DNA of 25,580 nt from positions 1 to 25,580 of the forward strand of contig CALCRH010000289.1 of the NCBI GenBank assembly GCA_937894515.1. The letters are read 5' to 3'. This DNA is from an uncultured Clostridia bacterium. GTDB lineage: Bacteria; Bacillota; Clostridia; Oscillospirales; Oscillospiraceae. The translations under genes were made by a program, and so were the position numbers. Position 1 is the stretch's first letter. Each line of letters opens with the position of its first letter. Positions 1 to 8,172 of the stretch are shown one piece after another. The notes under the pieces were generated by a model. The model was given only the letters and a program-made list of their open reading frames with translations, had not been told where the DNA came from and made no database searches.

Positions 1-36
1 GAATCCAAAACATTACAGGAAACATCACTTCTCTCC

Positions 37-273
37 TTACTTTTTATAACAGTTCTTAATGTACTCCGCAAAGCTGGCATCGCCCACCTTGGTGTCGCCT
101 ACCATCTCCTCCGTCAATGTCCATTTTGAGAATTTGATGATAGCCTCCTTGCCGTTCTTTTTCTGCTTGTTTACCCAGGCCAGCACATCGAAAAGCCAGG
201 TGGGTGCTGTCTTGATGACAGGCTCCTTGCCTGCTGCCGCAAAGAACATCTTCGCCAGCTCCTCATAGGTATA
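37..273 (-). pseudogene. C-terminal fragment of SDR/NAD(P)-binding oxidoreductase
   Basis: The last 70-78 residues of the chimeric ORF (EELAKMFFAAAGKEPVIK, then FSKWTLTEEMVGDTKVG, ending at the stop at 37-39) look like the substrate-side C-terminus of an NmrA/SDR-type oxidoreductase. The Rossmann nucleotide-binding half is missing. The family assignment is weaker than that of the GlgB piece because only the variable end is present. Confidence 0.45.
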
Positions 274-483
274 GACGCTGCCGTCGGCATGGCGTTTCCA
301 CGAGCCTGCGTGTACCTCATAAATGTTCATGGGTCTGTCAAAGTGGGATACTTTTCTGCGTTTTTCAAGCCATACTCGGTCATGCCAGAGATAGCCGGAA
401 ATGTCCCATATTCGGGAGGCCGTACCGGGGCGAAGCTCGGCGCTGAACGCAAACGGGTCTGCCTTATAAATGATGCTTCCGTC
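254..483 (-). pseudogene. glgB: Internal fragment of 1,4-alpha-glucan branching enzyme
   Basis: About 77 codons inside the chimeric ORF match the segment of GlgB that links the N-terminal CBM48 domain to the GH13 barrel (KADPFAF, RPGTAS, WDISGY, PMNIYEVHAGSWKRH). The catalytic barrel residues are absent, so this piece cannot branch glucan. It is GC-rich, unlike the nuclease part before it. It ends at a YTYEELA stretch that both GlgB and the following SDR-type protein could encode, which suggests joining through short shared sequence. Confidence 0.7.
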
Positions 484-999
484 TTTTAAATAACAATCGT
501 TAAATAATTTTTTTATAGTAGTATTGTTTAATTGATAATTCTTAAAATCTGAAACTGAACCATTTGTTCCTGCGCGTTTGCAAAGTTCGTCTAATTCTCC
601 ATACGCAAGTGGTGAGACAAATACATATCTGTTTTTAGGAGAACTATCCAGAATTAATTTAGATCTATTGAAAATATCATATCTTTCTAAATCTGCAAGA
701 GACCATTTCGTATGAGTTCCATCACTTGCTTTACATTGAAAGTACCAGCAAATATCATTATGGTCTGTTGCAATAAATTCTAAGCTGTCTCTATTTTCCC
801 CTAACGGTTCAACAACAACAGACTTATACTCTTCGCTAACTACTCTTAACAACAATTTGGCCAAATATTGATTTTCATATTGATTGCCATATTTGTCAGA
901 TCTCCCGCCAGGTTCCAAGCTCATATTTTTATCTCCTTGTTATCAAAGATTAACATTCACTTTATAGTAAACTTACTACATGTTGATGACTTTCTCTCT

Positions 1000-3138
1000 T
1001 TATATTTCTTTAATGCCTAAACTCTTTAAATACTGATACGTGCCGTCATAATACTCCGGTAACCGCGTGCTATCTTCCCAGAACCCGCTGGGGTTCTTGT
1101 TTGAGTTTCCGGTAGGCACGCAGATTACCATTCCGGATCTTGCGCGAGTGAGCAAAACGCGATAAGCGTTTAGCATATACTTTTGCAATTCCTGCTTACT
1201 CTCAGTATTTGCAAACTGTTCGACCCACTTGGTTTGCCCATTGAAACGATAGAAATGCCATTCATCGTTTTCGTATCGCATATCGGCATCCCACAACAGG
1301 CAAGTGTAGTCAAGTTCAAGACCCTGTACCTGAATCTCTGTTGCGGCATCTTCAAGATAATTCGATGATCTGGTGTCGACCTTATCTTCAAGAAACCAAT
1401 GGACTGCATTTTCATCGCCTGACGGGAGAATATGTATTCCAAGCGGCTTGAATCTTGCCGATTCTTTTGTAACTAAAACTCCGGTTCGCTCTGTGCCACG
1501 CACCTTATTATGCAGCCATGCTTTTGCTTTTTGCATATCTCTTGTCAGCACAATCGGATAACGGTCTTTTATATCTTCATAAAGAGCAGATGCGCTATCA
1601 TCAAAGGTCAATAACGCATGGACAAATGCGGAAAGCTTTTCGGCTCTGAACGAACGCAGAGAAACACCCAAATGCAAACTTTCTGAATATGTAACATTCC
1701 GATTGTTTTGGAGTAATTCGTTCACTTTGCCTTCGGCATACTCAGCATCGGTGAGCTTCGGAGAAATATATACCTTCCAATCGGGGAATTTTTCGTTTAG
1801 AGCATTGATCCACTCGGAAATTCCTGCTTCACCGGTGTTGATTTCTTGACCACCACCGACAAGACAAATGATGGTTGCCCAGTCTTTGCGTTGATCGAGC
1901 GACCAAATCAAAAAACCAGCTTCAGACATTGGGAAGTTCGGAACTTTCAGTTTGTTTCCGTATGTTCCGCCTCGTTTCAGATAGTCGGCAAGACGCTTGT
2001 GCGTCCAAGAACGCTGTGCTTCATCAAAAATTGCCACATGTTCAACTTCGCCAAAGCCAGCTTTCTCGTTTTCGACGGCTTTCAGAGGATCAATTTCAAG
2101 AACTCCGTTTTCAACGGGGTTCTTAATTTTTGCCAGCATATTATCACGATAGCGGTGAATCATCTGGATTGACTTGCTGACTTCACGGCGAGAATCGGTG
2201 ATTTTCTTCTTCTCGTTTCTATCGCGGCATCTTTGCAAATTGTCTTGTGCCAACGCTTCGGTCAGAACGGCGACCAGCGGGCCGTTACCGGATAAATAAA
2301 CTGCACCTTCGTCTTCTACGGGCTTGTCCCCGCCTTGATAAGTTTGCTTTATTGCGACATCAAGTCCGACCAAAGTTTTTCCAGCGCCAGGAACACCGGT
2401 CACAAAGCAAATGCTTTTTTCTTGATTGATTTTGCTTTTCTCAATCACTTCGAGAATATAAGCAATAGTTTGGTCGGTAGATACCTTGTCAGCCTCGTGG
2501 CGAGTAATGTTTTCGACAGAGTGGTTTTCGTAAAGTGATCTTGCTGCTTCAATAATCGTCGGAGTCGGAGCATACGGGCTGATAATCCAGTCGGAATTAA
2601 CCGGAGTTTCATCAGGAAACTTCGCCAAAACATTTGCGATTATGTTTGCTATGCCAGCCTTGCCTGAAACCAACGGGTTCACCACATTGTCATCATATAC
2701 TGACATGTGAATTTCACTGGATGCCAAGCGATAATTTGTCGCGATCAAAATCGGCACAATGATTCTGTCTTGGCTGAACTTATGAAAGTTTTTCAAATCA
2801 AGTGCATAGTCAAGGACTTGGTCGATATCCGCTTCCAAAATCTTTGACTCGCCAACCTTAAATTCAAGGCAAAACACGATGCCTCTCAACAGCAAAACGG
2901 CATCAATTCTTTTTCCAAGACGCGGAATATCATACTCGAAAATGATTTGCCCGACTTCGCTTGAATAATCGGAAAGCACATTCTTGAGTATGGTGATTTC
3001 ATCTTTCCACGCTTCGCGAGTAGTAGTCAGAGCATCACCATGATACTTGTCGCATAGTACTCCAAAGATTGAATTGTCATCTTTCAAAATGAAGTCTTTA
3101 ATACTGCTGTTGTATAAGCAGCGGGTACTATTTGTCAT
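1000..3138 (-). CDS. Nuclease-helicase with DUF2075 (Schlafen-group-3-like) domain
   Basis: The protein has 712 residues and starts 8 bases after AAAGGAG. Residues about 60-130 carry a PD-(D/E)XK nuclease core: RLGKRIDAVLL (D79) and CLEFKVG (E92, K94). From about 240 it is a DUF2075 helicase/NTPase with Walker A GVPGAGKT (248-255), Walker B IFDEAQ (372-375), a late LELDYTCLLWDAD strand and YRVLLTRARSGMVI, equivalent to helicase motif VI. Such proteins are inferred to move on nucleic acid with ATP and cut it. It is the last intact gene of the operon, 24 bases after the SF2 helicase, so it probably acts with it. DUF2075 proteins recur in defence islands. Biochemical specificity cannot be read from the sequence. 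Confidence 0.88.
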   Translation of the reverse strand: MTNSTRCLYNSSIKDFILKDDNSIFGVLCDKYHGDALTTTREAWKDEITILKNVLSDYSSEVGQIIFEYDIPRLGKRIDAVLLLRGIVFCLEFKVGESKILEADIDQVLDYALDLKNFHKFSQDRIIVPILIATNYRLASSEIHMSVYDDNVVNPLVSGKAGIANIIANVLAKFPDETPVNSDWIISPYAPTPTIIEAARSLYENHSVENITRHEADKVSTDQTIAYILEVIEKSKINQEKSICFVTGVPGAGKTLVGLDVAIKQTYQGGDKPVEDEGAVYLSGNGPLVAVLTEALAQDNLQRCRDRNEKKKITDSRREVSKSIQMIHRYRDNMLAKIKNPVENGVLEIDPLKAVENEKAGFGEVEHVAIFDEAQRSWTHKRLADYLKRGGTYGNKLKVPNFPMSEAGFLIWSLDQRKDWATIICLVGGGQEINTGEAGISEWINALNEKFPDWKVYISPKLTDAEYAEGKVNELLQNNRNVTYSESLHLGVSLRSFRAEKLSAFVHALLTFDDSASALYEDIKDRYPIVLTRDMQKAKAWLHNKVRGTERTGVLVTKESARFKPLGIHILPSGDENAVHWFLEDKVDTRSSNYLEDAATEIQVQGLELDYTCLLWDADMRYENDEWHFYRFNGQTKWVEQFANTESKQELQKYMLNAYRVLLTRARSGMVICVPTGNSNKNPSGFWEDSTRLPEYYDGTYQYLKSLGIKEI

Positions 3139-3162
3139 AGTGAAAGCTCCTTTCGGATTGAA

Positions 3163-5424
3163 TTATCTTTTATAGTATTCATCCAGTTTCGTATCACATA
3201 TTATTTCAATTTCTGCTTTGTCTTCATCGGATAAGTGCTTCCATACTGACTCATCCATTTGCACAATGCCAAGCGTCTTTGTGTGCCGCAGCATTTGCAT
3301 GTCCTCAAATCGCTTAAAGGGATTGGAAAGGATATTTCTCTCCGCTTCTTTATCTGTGTATCCGCCTTTGGCAAAGATACTGTTTGCCTTTTCTACCTTT
3401 AATCCAGCCAAACGCCGTCCCTCATAATAAGTGCGGAAATAGTTTACGATATCTTCAAGCTTAATGCGTCCCTTATCATCGGCGTATTGCATAACCGCTT
3501 TAATCAACACCGGCTTGTAGGAATAGCTCATATCCATCGTTCGGATCATATCCATGAACATATCTTTTCGGTTGTTATCATCAATCAATGTCCAACCATA
3601 CTGTTCTGCATATTTCTGCAAGGTTTCTTCTTTGAAGTACTTAAATGTGCGATGCTCGCTCATAGGTACAACAAGGTCAGGAATGAGTTTCCCGTCACGC
3701 ACATACTTCTCAATGGTTTCCGTTTGTACATCCACACGACGGACAAACTCCATTTGAGAAATCATGCCTTCTGCTTCTTCCTGCCAGTTGAAAATATCCA
3801 CTATTTCATAGTCAGTAGCATCTACCGGCCAATCAATTAACGCCTCCGGCTTTTCACCTTTTGCATACAGTTCTGCTTCAGCAGACTTTTGGACATTTGG
3901 AGCAACCGCCAACTGCCCCGGTTTGTAGTCTTTCAACTTGAAGAGGCGGTGAAGTGACTGTGGCATATTGTACTGACTTGCATTGTCCACAAAGTCAAAT
4001 ACCATAAGGCTTTCCTTGCCATCAAATAATCGCATACCTCTTCCAAGCTGCTGTGTATAGAGGACTTTTGACATGGTAGGTCGTGCCATAAACAGCACTT
4101 CGATTTCAGGGCAATCCCAGCCCTCATTGAGCAGGTCACAGGCACAGAGTACTTGAATTTCACGATTTACGAACTTGTCTTGAAATTCCTTTCGTTCTGA
4201 CTGCTTCATCCCGCCGGACACAGAAACCGCTTTTATTCCGTTTTCACGGAATATTTCGGCAATCTGCTCCGCGTGCTTGACAGAGGCGCAAAATACAACC
4301 GTACGCTTGTCCCGAACATATTGCAACCAAGTGTCTACAATTAACTTGTTTCGCTCAGGAACATAGATTTTGTTTTCCAAATCACGGATATTGTATTGAA
4401 CGCTATTGAAACGTACTTTTGTTAAATCTATATTTGTGTGAATACGAATGCAACGGATCGGCACCAATTCGCCAATTTCAACAGCAGTCTGGATATCAAG
4501 CTTATGTGCTGTGTTTTTGAAGATATCCAAAATCACTTGATTGTCATCGGTGCGTTCGGGAGTTGCCGTCAAACCAAGCGTAAACGACGGCTTGAAATAT
4601 GCCAAAATTTTCTGATATGTATCAGACGAAGCGTGATGCGCTTCATCAATGATAAGATAATCAAACTCGTTATCTTTGAAAGAATCAAGATGCAATGCCA
4701 CGCTTTGAACACTACCGCAAACAACATGTGCGTTTTGTTCCTTAACAGATTCCATATACCGTCCCACCGTAGCATTTGACCAAAGCGCTTTGAAGGTGTC
4801 TGCTGCTTGATTAACAAGCTCCTGCGTATGTGCCAAAAACAACACACGACCACCGCATCGCATGGCATCCATAACAGCGGTTACCGTTTTGCCGGTCCCG
4901 GTTGCGTGGTATAGCAATGCAATTGACTCTTTGTTTGCCCGCATATCTTCAAGGGCTTGCAATGCTTCTTTCTGATGTTCTTTTAACTCCAGATTAGCAC
5001 CATTGAAGGATTTTCCACGCTGAGTAGGCAAATAATCCTCTATTTCCCTGAATTGCGGATGGCTTCCAAGAAAAACCCGCAGTTCATCTTTTACTGCTTC
5101 TGGTTGAATCTGCATCTGACGAACCGCCCAACGATACACATCCCAACCGAGATAGACCATACTGTTCTGCTTCAAAAGGTCGTCATAGAATTTATTTGAC
5201 GCTACAATGCTTTTGTTGTGAGAAGTTTCGTCATCGATTTCAATAGCAATGCGGCGAGCACCATTTTCCAGTACAAAGTCAGCATAACGGCTATTCTGAT
5301 ATATGTCGTAAAAGTGGTACTGCGAATAAAGATACCCTGCCTTTTCAGCGCCAAAGGTATCTGCAAAAAGATCTATAAACAAATCTTCCGCTACACTTCC
5401 CGATGCAGAACGATATTGAACCAT
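3163..5424 (-). CDS. SF2 DEAD/DEAH helicase with N-terminal DUF559-like nuclease domain
   Basis: The protein has 753 residues. Residues 1-125 resemble a small PD-(D/E)XK (DUF559/Vsr-like) nuclease: RYADFVL (D49) and IAIEIDDETSHN (E62, D64). The SF2 motor has Walker A ATGTGKT (174-180), DEAH (260-263), GLTATPER (motif III), VVFCAS (motif IV) and QQLGRGMR (458-465, motif VI), as in type III/type I restriction motors. A C-terminal region of about 250 residues has no clear family. Its ATG lies 8 bases after the MazG stop, behind a weak AGGTGA site, which suggests translational coupling. No methyltransferase is nearby, so it is not a classical restriction enzyme. The likely role is ATP-driven translocation or cleavage of foreign DNA. 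Confidence 0.88.
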   Translation of the reverse strand: MVQYRSASGSVAEDLFIDLFADTFGAEKAGYLYSQYHFYDIYQNSRYADFVLENGARRIAIEIDDETSHNKSIVASNKFYDDLLKQNSMVYLGWDVYRWAVRQMQIQPEAVKDELRVFLGSHPQFREIEDYLPTQRGKSFNGANLELKEHQKEALQALEDMRANKESIALLYHATGTGKTVTAVMDAMRCGGRVLFLAHTQELVNQAADTFKALWSNATVGRYMESVKEQNAHVVCGSVQSVALHLDSFKDNEFDYLIIDEAHHASSDTYQKILAYFKPSFTLGLTATPERTDDNQVILDIFKNTAHKLDIQTAVEIGELVPIRCIRIHTNIDLTKVRFNSVQYNIRDLENKIYVPERNKLIVDTWLQYVRDKRTVVFCASVKHAEQIAEIFRENGIKAVSVSGGMKQSERKEFQDKFVNREIQVLCACDLLNEGWDCPEIEVLFMARPTMSKVLYTQQLGRGMRLFDGKESLMVFDFVDNASQYNMPQSLHRLFKLKDYKPGQLAVAPNVQKSAEAELYAKGEKPEALIDWPVDATDYEIVDIFNWQEEAEGMISQMEFVRRVDVQTETIEKYVRDGKLIPDLVVPMSEHRTFKYFKEETLQKYAEQYGWTLIDDNNRKDMFMDMIRTMDMSYSYKPVLIKAVMQYADDKGRIKLEDIVNYFRTYYEGRRLAGLKVEKANSIFAKGGYTDKEAERNILSNPFKRFEDMQMLRHTKTLGIVQMDESVWKHLSDEDKAEIEIICDTKLDEYYKR

Positions 5425-5432
5425 GAGTTCAC

Positions 5433-5750
5433 CTACTTTTCTATAACTTCTTTCAGCAATATTTTCTTTTCAAAGCCGCCACGTTTGGATGCTTTTTCGG
5501 CACGGACTTTCTCCAAATCCTCAAGCGAATAGCCGCGTGCTTTTGCCGCAGCATAAATCACTTCAATCAGATCGGCAAGTTCTTCTATGTTTTGATCTTT
5601 GTGATATTCTGCGAGTTCTTCATCCAGTTTTGCGTCAAGCATCTTGAGATGCTCATCGTCAGACAAAACTTCGGTACTGCAACTCTTTCCCGATGCTTCA
5701 ATGATTTCGGAAATTTTATCCCGGACAAGTTTATGGTATTGTATCTTCAT
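5433..5750 (-). CDS. MazG-like nucleoside triphosphate pyrophosphohydrolase
   Basis: The protein has 105 residues. It begins with the KLVRDKI segment typical of small all-alpha NTP pyrophosphatases and carries the metal-binding pattern LDEELAEYH (E44, E45, E48) followed by EELADLIEV (E57, D60). The family hydrolyses (d)NTPs to (d)NMP and pyrophosphate. It lies 13 bases after the PLD-ATPase and 8 bases before the helicase, inside a nuclease operon. That suggests nucleotide removal or signalling during defence rather than house cleaning. The ribosome site is weak (AGGTAA), so it may rely on coupling to the upstream gene. Substrate preference is unknown. Confidence 0.85.
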   Translation of the reverse strand: MKIQYHKLVRDKISEIIEASGKSCSTEVLSDDEHLKMLDAKLDEELAEYHKDQNIEELADLIEVIYAAAKARGYSLEDLEKVRAEKASKRGGFEKKILLKEVIEK

Positions 5751-5763
5751 AATTTTTACCTAT

Positions 5764-7749
5764 TTATCCAAATATAGATTTCTTGAATGCCATTCCAAAG
5801 AACTCTTTTGCTTCGTCCAGATTCATCACAACCCATTCGCGGGATTTACGGGCTTCCAATGTTTCCGGCAATTCCTTGATTAACCGATCCGCTTCATATG
5901 TTGCCCCTGCATCGTAGCGAAGCTCGTTATTTCTCTTGTCGATCTTAAATGATTTGGGACTGTTTTTCCACGCGGAGCGAACGGTTTTCATTGCATACTG
6001 TCCGGTTACTTTCTCGCTAAAATAATCTTCAAGAGAAAGACACCTTATGTATTCCGGGACTTCTGCGTATTCGCTGATAATTGAGACGATAATTTCCGAC
6101 GAATATTTCAATATATCCGGGGCACTTTCGGTTTCATCTGATTTCATGGATTCTATCAAATCCGGGATGATTTCAAGCATTCTTCGCAAATATTCACGAT
6201 AAAAAGCTGTACCGATTTCCTTTTGAACAGTTCTGACAACATTGCTCTTCATTACTTCGGTATTTGTAAGTCCAGCTTCGACACGACAAATCACCGTTCT
6301 TCTGATGACTTCCGGCGATACTGCTTTTACATCTTCGTTTGCACTGATTACAACTGCCGAATAATTCACCATATGATCTGCAATACCAAAATCATCGGTT
6401 TTTATTGTTTCAATAGCGTGCTGATTGAATCTGGTATTGATCATATCATCAACGATGATCGGTGCGCCTTGAACGGTACGTTTGAGCCCTTCAATGCTGG
6501 AACGGGTAAATTCTGCTGCGGCAATCTTCGGCTTTTGTCCGATCATCATTTTGAGGAGAGTTTCCAGAAAACTTGTCTTTCCGGCTTTGCTCTGACCGTA
6601 AACCAATCCAAACACAGGATACGGCAATCTATTTTGATCAAACCGTGCTGCCATATCGCGCATAACAGCCATAAAAGGAGAACAGAAGAACCAGTTTGCA
6701 AATTCAAAATACCGATACTGCATACTGATGTAATCGCCATGAAAACGACTATATCCATCCATATATTTCAAAAACAAATGAACATCGTTTTTAATATCTT
6801 CTTTCGTAGGGGATAGGTCTAACACATCACCGTTCAATGTTACTGACGATTTAGCAACATCGACAACAAGTTGTGGATATTCGTTTCGAAGTTCTTTTGT
6901 TTTAATAATCTCATCTTTGATGTGCTTTTTGATTTTAATGATGGTATCCGGAATAATTGTTAATCTGCCGGTCTTTTTCTCAGGCTTCGGTAACATGGGT
7001 TCGAGTTTAGTTGCGAGATTTCGGACATCAAGCGTAAATTCGACTTCTTCGCTGTTGTCTTTTATCGGCTCAACGACTAATGACTTATTCGTTTTAATAG
7101 TTTGAGAAATAGGCAATTCGTCGATATTTTCATCTAAATCAGATATAACAAGTGCCTTATGACTGATTTCGTCAACACTGTTTTCTTTCAATGAATTGAA
7201 AACATCCAAATACCAATCGTAAGCCGCATCGCCATCAATATAGCAAATGTTTTCACGCTGGCGGCCGCCAAAAGCGTTATACGACATATTTGCCGAACCC
7301 GTAATAACTCTTTTTCGTCCGTCTTCGGATGAAAGCAAATAAATCTTTTCATGAGATAATTGAGTTCGTGCAACATAAAAATGCACATCACCGGCATCAA
7401 TTCTGCTCAAAATCTTTTCAGCGGTTTTAGAGGATGTTTTTATGCGTTCAATAAGCTTATTCTGAAAAGCTACAATTTCCTGAAGGTTATATGACATTAC
7501 GCCTTCGCAGCCAAAGATGATTTCTCCGCTCTTAAACATTTCAAGCAGCTTTCCGATAAAGCCGATTCCGGATGAAAATGTAATGGCTTTGATATCAGAA
7601 AAGCCATTGAATAATTCGGTCCATTCAACTGATTCGGCTCCGATATAATCCATTTTAACGACATCGATCTTTTTTGATACGCCAGTAAACAGTGTTAATT
7701 CTTCTTCAGAATCCTCAAATAGTGTCTGTTGAAAATCGTTTGTTTTCAT
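5764..7749 (-). CDS. PLD-type nuclease fused to AAA+/SF3-like ATPase
   Basis: The protein has 661 residues, with AAGGAG 7 bases before its ATG. Residues about 50-180 form a single phospholipase-D-type nuclease unit: SHEKIYLLSS (H133, K135), then GSANMSYNAFGG (N154, S156). With one HKD motif, PLD nucleases usually act as dimers. After a linker rich in charged residues, about 330-560 is a P-loop ATPase: Walker A YGQSKAGKTS (384-393), Walker B APIIVDDM (429-436), a sensor-1-like VISANED and a possible arginine finger SPEVIRR. This resembles viral SF3/AAA+ helicases or primase-helicases. It is the first large gene after the XRE regulator. Inference: an ATP-powered DNA nuclease that forms the core of the operon. 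I do not recognise a named family for the full architecture. Confidence 0.82.
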   Translation of the reverse strand: MKTNDFQQTLFEDSEEELTLFTGVSKKIDVVKMDYIGAESVEWTELFNGFSDIKAITFSSGIGFIGKLLEMFKSGEIIFGCEGVMSYNLQEIVAFQNKLIERIKTSSKTAEKILSRIDAGDVHFYVARTQLSHEKIYLLSSEDGRKRVITGSANMSYNAFGGRQRENICYIDGDAAYDWYLDVFNSLKENSVDEISHKALVISDLDENIDELPISQTIKTNKSLVVEPIKDNSEEVEFTLDVRNLATKLEPMLPKPEKKTGRLTIIPDTIIKIKKHIKDEIIKTKELRNEYPQLVVDVAKSSVTLNGDVLDLSPTKEDIKNDVHLFLKYMDGYSRFHGDYISMQYRYFEFANWFFCSPFMAVMRDMAARFDQNRLPYPVFGLVYGQSKAGKTSFLETLLKMMIGQKPKIAAAEFTRSSIEGLKRTVQGAPIIVDDMINTRFNQHAIETIKTDDFGIADHMVNYSAVVISANEDVKAVSPEVIRRTVICRVEAGLTNTEVMKSNVVRTVQKEIGTAFYREYLRRMLEIIPDLIESMKSDETESAPDILKYSSEIIVSIISEYAEVPEYIRCLSLEDYFSEKVTGQYAMKTVRSAWKNSPKSFKIDKRNNELRYDAGATYEADRLIKELPETLEARKSREWVVMNLDEAKEFFGMAFKKSIFG

Positions 7750-7792
7750 AATTCACTCCTTATACTTTTTGAACAACTAAAGTCATTCAAAG

Positions 7793-7809
7793 TAATAATA
7801 GTATTATTA
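7793..7809. promoter_or_regulatory. Inverted repeat, candidate operator before the nuclease operon
   Basis: TAATAATA-G-TATTATTA is a perfect 8-1-8 inverted repeat in the 78-base gap between the XRE gene and the PLD-ATPase gene. Its size suits a small XRE dimer. It is AT-only, so chance is possible. Confidence 0.4.
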
Positions 7810-7827
7810 GTGTCCCATAAAACGGAC

Positions 7828-8037
7828 TTACTTGTCATCGAGGATAAATTCCATAATATCATCCGGTTTGCAGTCGAGTGCAACACAGATAGCACCGATT
7901 ACATCGGTGGTGATATCTTTATTGTTGGCGAGCTTATACATCTGATAATGGGTGATGCCGGCAGCGGATTCCAGGTCTTTTTTCTTCATATTACGATCCA
8001 AAAGGATATGCCACAATTTTTTGTAACTAACAGCCAT
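7828..8037 (-). CDS. Small XRE/HTH transcriptional regulator
   Basis: The start is placed at ATG 8037 because AAAGGAG then lies 7 bases upstream; an ATG six bases earlier would be only 1 base from that site. The 69-residue product (MAVSYKKLWHILLDRNMKKK, then LESAAGITHYQMYKLANN and ITTDVIGAICVALDC) is almost entirely an XRE helix-turn-helix of the type that often precedes restriction and defence operons in Firmicutes. It is first in the nuclease operon and presumably limits its expression, perhaps through the repeat at 7793-7809. No effector domain is present. Confidence 0.88.
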   Translation of the reverse strand: MAVSYKKLWHILLDRNMKKKDLESAAGITHYQMYKLANNKDITTDVIGAICVALDCKPDDIMEFILDDK

Positions 8038-8087
8038 TTCCATTCTCCTTTGTGAACTTCTAATACAGGATTTAATAGTGCTTATAT

Positions 8088-8116
8088 AGTATAACATGGT
8101 TTGACCGAAAAAACAA
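8088..8116 (-). promoter_or_regulatory. Sigma-A promoter of the XRE/nuclease operon
   Basis: On the minus strand TTGTTT (8116-8111), a 17-base spacer and TATACT (8093-8088) lie about 50 bases before the XRE start. The -10 is strong and the -35 moderate. Confidence 0.6.
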
Positions 8117-8172
8117 TAAAATGATAAAAAATTCAAACTTTCTGCAAAATTTTTACTGTTCAAAATGTAAAT

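Larger units (their letters stand above)
37..924 (-). pseudogene. Three-way chimeric ORF: dsDNA-nuclease N-terminus / GlgB fragment / SDR C-terminus
   Basis: The ORF encodes 295 residues with a good start (AAGGAG 8 bases before ATG at 924). Residues 1 to about 147 resemble the N-terminal dsDNA nuclease domain (Cap4/DUF4297-like) that opens many large defence ATPases: GGRSDKYGNQYENQYLAKLL near the start and an E..WYFQCKASDG nuclease core (E49, Q63, K65). Residues about 148-224 are an internal piece of glycogen branching enzyme (KADPFAF, RPGTASRIWDISGY, NIYEVHAGSW). Residues about 218-295 match the C-terminal end of an SDR/NmrA-like oxidoreductase. Composition changes sharply near 485, AT-rich on the start side and GC-rich beyond. 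It follows the DUF2075 gene by 75 bases, so the intact parent may have been the last gene of that operon. No part is a complete catalytic unit, so it is probably non-functional. Family calls are from memory of the motifs; the fusion is seen directly. Confidence 0.75.

Noticed and set aside
3163..5424. Type III restriction (Res) subunit
   Set aside because: The motor motifs fit, but there is no methylase (Mod) gene nearby and the nuclease domain is N-terminal rather than C-terminal.
6223..6816. 197-codon plus-strand frame
   Set aside because: Antisense to the conserved ATPase domain of the PLD-ATPase; no ribosome site or family motif.
7828..8163. 111-residue version of the XRE regulator
   Set aside because: The extra 42 residues are Phe/Tyr/Ser-rich, contain the promoter and lack a ribosome site; the start at 8037 has a proper one.
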